A DNA stretch of 10,137 nt from Eggerthellaceae bacterium (lineage in GTDB: Bacteria > Actinomycetota > Coriobacteriia > Coriobacteriales > Eggerthellaceae), in assembly GCA_003452695.1 (NCBI GenBank), contig DMNP01000237.1:1915-12051 (forward strand), in the 5' to 3' direction. Positions 6,325 through 10,137 of the stretch are shown here, piece after piece. The notes beneath the pieces were generated by a model. The model did not search any database and was not told the DNA's origin. It saw only the letters and a program-made list of their open reading frames with translations. The translations under genes and the position numbers were made by a program. Within the stretch, counting starts at the first letter, position 1; the number at the start of each line of letters is the position of its first letter.

Positions 6325-6361
6325 ATGGTAGAGGAGGCCTCCCTTGAGCCCCCTCTACCAT
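6325..6361 (+). terminator. Hairpin after the Rpn-like gene, possible terminator
   Basis: ATGGTAGAGG at 6325-6334 pairs perfectly with CCTCTACCAT at 6352-6361. The loop can itself fold (GGAGGCCTCC). It begins 6 bases after the TGA at 6317-6319, where a terminator is expected, but no T-run follows on the plus strand. It may therefore act only as an mRNA 3'-end stabiliser. The stop codon of the opposite-strand ATPase remnant lies within the hairpin. Confidence 0.5.
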
Positions 6362-6639
6362 ACCGATGGGGTACGCCACACCTCTTCTTCGTCAAGGAAG
6401 CCTGTCCCCCAGCGCGATTGGGCCTTCAGGAACCAGTACACCCTGAAGAGCAGCATGACCTTCTTGCCGCTGCAGCCCACGTTCCCGTCAACGAGCTTAT
6501 AGCCGAGCTTAACGCCGTCGCACGAAAGGGTTTCATCGAAGGGGCGGCTCGATCCCCGCGAGGACTTCATCTCCACAGGAACCACCGCCGCATCAAGCTG
6601 CCCGACGAACTCGACCTTCCTCTTGGGATCTTTGAAGTT
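6355..6639 (-). pseudogene. Remnant of a DUF4143-type AAA+ ATPase, C-terminal fragment
   Basis: On the minus strand an open stretch of about 94 codons ends at TAG 6357-6355. Its first part, 'KRKVEFVGQLDAAVVPVEMKS', followed later by 'YKLVDGNVG', resembles the C-terminal nuclease-like domain of DUF4143 ATPases. There a (D/E)-F-V strand is followed by 'V-P-V-E-x-K-(S/A)'. Whole proteins of that family have roughly 400 residues and an N-terminal P-loop ATPase; all of that is missing here, so this is a decayed fragment. The similarity begins at about 6639, exactly beside the hairpin at 6640-6666. The tail after about 6424 no longer looks like the family. I see no promoter or convincing start. The family call is from memory of the motif and should be checked by profile search. 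Confidence 0.55.
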
Positions 6640-6666
6640 AGGCCCGCCGGCTAAGCTGGCGGGCCT
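6640..6666 (-). terminator. Hairpin after the large surface-protein gene, probable terminator
   Basis: AGGCCCGCC at 6640-6648 and its exact reverse complement GGCGGGCCT at 6658-6666 form a 9-bp GC stem with a 9-base loop. Read on the minus strand it lies 43-69 bases after the stop codon of the large surface-protein gene at 6709, a normal terminator position. The following minus-strand bases are TAACTTC, not a clean U-run, so termination strength is uncertain. It also marks one edge of the ATPase remnant. Confidence 0.55.
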
Positions 6667-6708
6667 TGCTGTTTCCAGGCATCCCGGATGGGCCAAAGGC
6701 GCAGGGGG

Positions 6709-9700
6709 CTACTTCTTGGAAACCTTCACCTTGCACGTAACGATCTTGGTGGCAGGCGCATGCGACTTGTCGCCCGCGGCAACCACGAGGACTTTCACCT
6801 TGTAGGTCTTGCCGGCCTTCAGGCCCTTCTTCACCACCACCTTGCCGTTCTGCTTCACCAGAATCTTGGCGTGGCCCTTCACCTTGTAGAAGCGGACCTT
6901 GCCCTTGGCGTTTTTCACGACGAAGGCCTTGGCCTTCTTCGCGACAGTCTTCTTCTTGGCCTTGGCTTTCACGGTCTTGGCCTTCACGGAAATCGTGTTG
7001 GCCTTCAGGCCGGATGCCGCCGCTTTTTCAGCAGCGTCGGCGCGGGTTTCGGCCGCCTTCTGGGCTGCGGTAGCATCTGCGGCCGCCTTGGCCAGCGCGG
7101 ACTGGGCCGCAGCGGCGTTCTCGGCCGGGGTCTTGCCCTCGTCGTAGCTCGTGCCCGCGGCCTCGCATGCGGCGCGCGCGGCGTCTTCCAGCTCCTTCTC
7201 GGCAGCAGCTTGGGCCGCTTGAGCAGCGGCGGCTTCGGCCTTGGCGATGGCGGCCTCGGCCTTGGCGGCCTGCAGCTCCAGCGACGACAAGGCGCTTGCA
7301 AGCTGCGATCCGGTCGTCGCATTGTTGGCAGCAGCCGCCTCGGCTACGGCTATCGCCGCCGCAAGCGCTTGCTGCTGTTCTTCGCCGAGCTGCGATGCAT
7401 CGATGCCCTTGGCAGCCGCAATGGCCTCTTCGATGGCCGACGTGTCGGCCACGGGAACGACCTCGGCCCTGGTCTGGCCGCACACGGTGCAGGTGAACAC
7501 GCGCTGGCCTTCGGAAACCAGGGTTGGTTCGATTGCGACCACGCCTTCATCCCAGCTGTGGTCGACCGCTTCCTGCCAGGCGAACACCGGATAGGGGCAG
7601 CTTGTCTGGAAAGAATCGCCCAGCTCGGCGGCAAAGGCGTCGGCATGCATCTGCTCTGCCGTGCGCATCTCGCACGTGTCGAACCGCTCGCATGCGTTGC
7701 CTATCGCGCCGATGGCGGCTTCTGCCGCTCCCTCGCGCCAGAAGGCGGACACGTTTGCATAGTCGGTGCCGGAGTAGTAGCCGGCCTCTTCCCAACCGCG
7801 CTCGTACAGCTTGCCGAACACGGCCCCTACGTCGCCTTCGCCGGAAACGGTGCCCGTGGTGTAGCAGTTCGCAACGGGCGCGCCGATGTAGGACCAGGTA
7901 TCGGGAACTTGCCAACCCATGTGCATAGCTGCAATGCCCCCGGCGGTCAGGGAGCCTTTTACATCGCCCAGGTTATAGCAGTTCTTTATCTCGCTGAAAT
8001 TACTGCTGGAGATACCGCCAGCGTTGTGGCCGCTTATAGTTCCGGCGTTGCAGCAGTTCTCGATAAGCGAAGCCGATCCGTTTCCTCTTGCCAGGATGCC
8101 ACCGGCGTAACTTGCGGCGCCCGTAATGTTTCCGGTGTTTACGCAGTGGGAAATAACCTGCTCGATTGCGGTTTCCGAATGCGCGACAATGCCCGCGGCA
8201 GAGTTAGCGTCGCCGCCCACTATTTCACCTGCATTCGAACAGTTCTCAAGCACGATGCAATCTTGAACAGAATTGGTGCCCACAACACCTGCGACACAGC
8301 CGTTACGCGAATCGGCAACAGACACGACGCCCTCGTTGGAGCAACCCGAAATCGTAAGCATGTTGCCCCAAGTAGTCTTGAAGCCTGCCATGCCTGAGCC
8401 AACAGAGCCGAGAATGCCGGCCGCCCGATTGCCCGAAGACGACACGGAGCCTTTGTTAACGCACCCTTCGATTCGCATGGCCGTGTCCTCGGTCATGCTC
8501 ACACGATAAGCGTCTTTCACCATGACCGCAATGCCGGCCGAGGCACGTTCCCCGCTCTGGCCAACGGGCAATGCGCCAGTCACGTCAGCTTGGTTCACGC
8601 AGTTCAAAAGCCGCGCCCCGAAGCTCATGCAAGATGTGAAAGCCGCAGGAGCCGAGCACGTGCCCGTTATAGTCAGATCCTTCACCGTGCCAGTCAACAG
8701 CGTGCACAGCGGTTCGGCGGAAAAAGCCACCGTAAGCGTATGGCCGCGCCCGTCCAACACGCCCGCAAACGCCTTGTCTACCCGAATGCCGTCAAGAGCT
8801 TCCAGGCCATACAGGGCACCCACGGTCTCGCCCAGGCCCGTCCATTCAACCGACGTCATGTCGATGTCGGCCGTTATGGCAGCGTTGGCGTCGTAGTGGC
8901 CCTTCACGTTCACCCATTCCTGGAACCAGGCCATGTCGTCGGCACTGCCGAGCAGCCAGGTGCCGTTCTCGTCGCGGTCGGGCGCACCGGCAACTTCCAC
9001 CTTGGCGACCGCAGGCGCGAAGCATGCGGCGTTGGGGTCCTTGGCAGACGGATCGGTGGCCAGCAGCCAGTAGGTGCCCGGCTGTGCGAACGTATAGCTG
9101 TAGGTGCCCTCGCCTTCCAGGTCGGCAACCTTGTTCCAGTTGGAATCGTACAGCGCAACCTTCAGCGTGGAAATGGCATCGGGGGCGGCGGGACTGCCAT
9201 CGGCAGTTGCCAGCGTGGATGCCTGCAAGGTGCGCACGTCCAGCTTGTCGCCGCGGTTGATGTCGTACCTGTCTTGGTCGAACTGGCAGAAACCGCCGTT
9301 CAGGCGGAAATCCCACCAGCTGAACAGGCCCATATCGATGCAGTCGCCATCTTCGAGCAACACGTAGTCGCAGGTGGCGCCAACGCCTTTCGACATAAGC
9401 GGGAACGCATGGTTCACGTAGTACATCAGGTTCTGGTCGTGGCCCCAGAAATTGGACAAGTACAAGCTAGTCGGGTCCTGCGTGGCCACGATGGCCGGCA
9501 AGCGCCCGCTGCGATAGGCGGCCGTCGCGTCGAAATAGGATACCAGCGTGTCGTCCTTGAAGGACATGATGCCGGATGTGCCCTTGCCGCAATCTTCAGC
9601 CGGCAGCCCCAGATAGTAGCGCTCGGCCAGCCAGATATAGGCATGCAACGCCGTCGGGCGCTTCACCACCTGGCTATCGGAATAGCCGCCCCATCCATAG

Positions 9701-10137
9701 GCAGTATGATAGCGGTAGTAGCGCTCCAGGCCATACAGGGACAAGTCGAAGTAGGGGATGCTTTCCTCCACACGCGCAAGCGGCGTGGCATCCATCCCCG
9801 CCAGCGGCACGCCGTCGTTGGAAAGGGTGAAGGCCACCGTCACCGATTCGGCATCGGTCTCGTTATAGAGCGGGTCGACCGCCGATTTGAAGCGGGCGGT
9901 TATCCTCATCCCGTCCTGGTCGACCTTCACGAGCACAGAGCCGTTCTCGTCGGCGGCGTAGGTCTTGCCGTTCTGGTCCACAAATGCATCGAACGTGCAC
10001 CAATCGTTGGTAACGTTTGCCGTAAGCTTCCACACGCTAGACGAGCCCGCATTGCTCACGAACTGCGCGTCGGCCGTGCCGACGCTTGCATCCGACGATT
10101 CCACCACCGGCGTGAACGCGGGGTCGCCCGCCAGGCC
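6709..10137 (-). CDS. Large multi-domain surface protein with DUF4430-like part and beta-helix (N-terminus beyond right edge)
   Basis: 1142 residues are visible. The frame stays open to the right edge, so start and signal peptide lie outside. Residue numbers count from the edge. About 95-285: a DUF4430 (transcobalamin C-terminal-like) region, with 'PTALHAYIWLAE' at 161-172, 'SNFWGHDQNLMYYVNH' at 228-243 and 'YVLLEDGDCI' at 258-267. About 320-382: an Ig-like segment. About 440-770: a beta-helix of GLUG-like turns with a recurring C-x-N-x-G-type motif at 513, 559, 599, 633, 665, 696, 720 and 758. About 860-896: 'HSWDEG ... FTCTVCG', a CxxC mini-domain frequent in anaerobe surface proteins. About 898-1044: an alanine-rich helical stalk. 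About 1045-1142: a lysine-rich beta-domain typical of Coriobacteriia surface proteins. No LPXTG sortase motif is seen. Roles in binding mucus, glycans or corrinoid are inference. Stop at 6709-6711, followed by a hairpin. Confidence 0.85.
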   Translation of the reverse strand, partial: GLAGDPAFTPVVESSDASVGTADAQFVSNAGSSSVWKLTANVTNDWCTFDAFVDQNGKTYAADENGSVLVKVDQDGMRITARFKSAVDPLYNETDAESVTVAFTLSNDGVPLAGMDATPLARVEESIPYFDLSLYGLERYYRYHTAYGWGGYSDSQVVKRPTALHAYIWLAERYYLGLPAEDCGKGTSGIMSFKDDTLVSYFDATAAYRSGRLPAIVATQDPTSLYLSNFWGHDQNLMYYVNHAFPLMSKGVGATCDYVLLEDGDCIDMGLFSWWDFRLNGGFCQFDQDRYDINRGDKLDVRTLQASTLATADGSPAAPDAISTLKVALYDSNWNKVADLEGEGTYSYTFAQPGTYWLLATDPSAKDPNAACFAPAVAKVEVAGAPDRDENGTWLLGSADDMAWFQEWVNVKGHYDANAAITADIDMTSVEWTGLGETVGALYGLEALDGIRVDKAFAGVLDGRGHTLTVAFSAEPLCTLLTGTVKDLTITGTCSAPAAFTSCMSFGARLLNCVNQADVTGALPVGQSGERASAGIAVMVKDAYRVSMTEDTAMRIEGCVNKGSVSSSGNRAAGILGSVGSGMAGFKTTWGNMLTISGCSNEGVVSVADSRNGCVAGVVGTNSVQDCIVLENCSNAGEIVGGDANSAAGIVAHSETAIEQVISHCVNTGNITGAASYAGGILARGNGSASLIENCCNAGTISGHNAGGISSSNFSEIKNCYNLGDVKGSLTAGGIAAMHMGWQVPDTWSYIGAPVANCYTTGTVSGEGDVGAVFGKLYERGWEEAGYYSGTDYANVSAFWREGAAEAAIGAIGNACERFDTCEMRTAEQMHADAFAAELGDSFQTSCPYPVFAWQEAVDHSWDEGVVAIEPTLVSEGQRVFTCTVCGQTRAEVVPVADTSAIEEAIAAAKGIDASQLGEEQQQALAAAIAVAEAAAANNATTGSQLASALSSLELQAAKAEAAIAKAEAAAAQAAQAAAEKELEDAARAACEAAGTSYDEGKTPAENAAAAQSALAKAAADATAAQKAAETRADAAEKAAASGLKANTISVKAKTVKAKAKKKTVAKKAKAFVVKNAKGKVRFYKVKGHAKILVKQNGKVVVKKGLKAGKTYKVKVLVVAAGDKSHAPATKIVTCKVKVSKK

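Noticed and set aside
6316..6654. Plus-strand open frame after the Rpn-like gene.
   Set aside because: It overlaps the gene end, lacks its own ribosome site and domain, and lies opposite the better-supported ATPase remnant.
6688..8397. A long plus-strand open frame opposite the large surface-protein gene.
   Set aside because: It is antisense to the Ala/Lys-rich and beta-helix coding region. Its long Gly/Leu/Arg-rich stretches mirror that composition, and there is no domain or clear ribosome site.

Overview
The window is GC-rich and gene-dense. It looks like a chromosomal piece of an anaerobic, monoderm actinobacterium, most likely a Coriobacteriia / Eggerthellaceae member. This rests on the codon and GC style, the very large secreted proteins ending in a lysine-rich beta-domain, and a Ton-like motor gene pair in a bacterium that otherwise looks Gram-positive. 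The assignment is inference; no rRNA or other marker gene is present.

Left part (1-4710), minus strand: a compact operon read right to left. A promoter with a perfect TATAAT -10 precedes a FecCD/BtuC-type importer permease (4610-3510), its ATPase (3513-2719, overlapping the permease stop), a MotA/TolQ/ExbB-type proton-channel protein (2636-1869), a small one-helix DUF2149 protein (1876-1499, overlapping the ExbB-like stop) and a secreted protein with duplicated Ig-like units (1399 to beyond the left edge). The best reading is a metal-chelate (iron-siderophore, heme or corrinoid) uptake system in which an ABC importer is encoded with an ExbB/ExbD-like ion-driven motor and a surface protein. 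This is unexpected in a cell with no outer membrane and no TonB-dependent receptors.

Middle (4711-5227): about 500 bp between divergent genes. It holds a striking array of four copies of one 14-bp sequence, two direct followed by two inverted. It also holds a TTGACA-type plus-strand promoter and a 10-bp leader hairpin.

5228-6666: a plus-strand Rpn-like PD-(D/E)XK nuclease/'transposase' family gene whose C-terminal part carries two different in-frame tandem DNA repeats. A hairpin follows. On the opposite strand lies a decayed C-terminal fragment of a DUF4143-type AAA+ ATPase. This stretch looks like a small accessory insertion.

Right part (6709-10137), minus strand: one very large surface protein, its N-terminus beyond the right edge. 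It has a DUF4430 (transcobalamin C-terminal-like) region, an Ig-like segment, a beta-helix built of about eight Cys-Asn-x-Gly turns, a small CxxC motif, an alanine-rich helical stalk and a basic lysine-rich C-terminal domain. The DUF4430-like part, close to a BtuC-like importer, hints weakly at corrinoid or another tetrapyrrole as the shared ligand, but nothing here proves the substrate.
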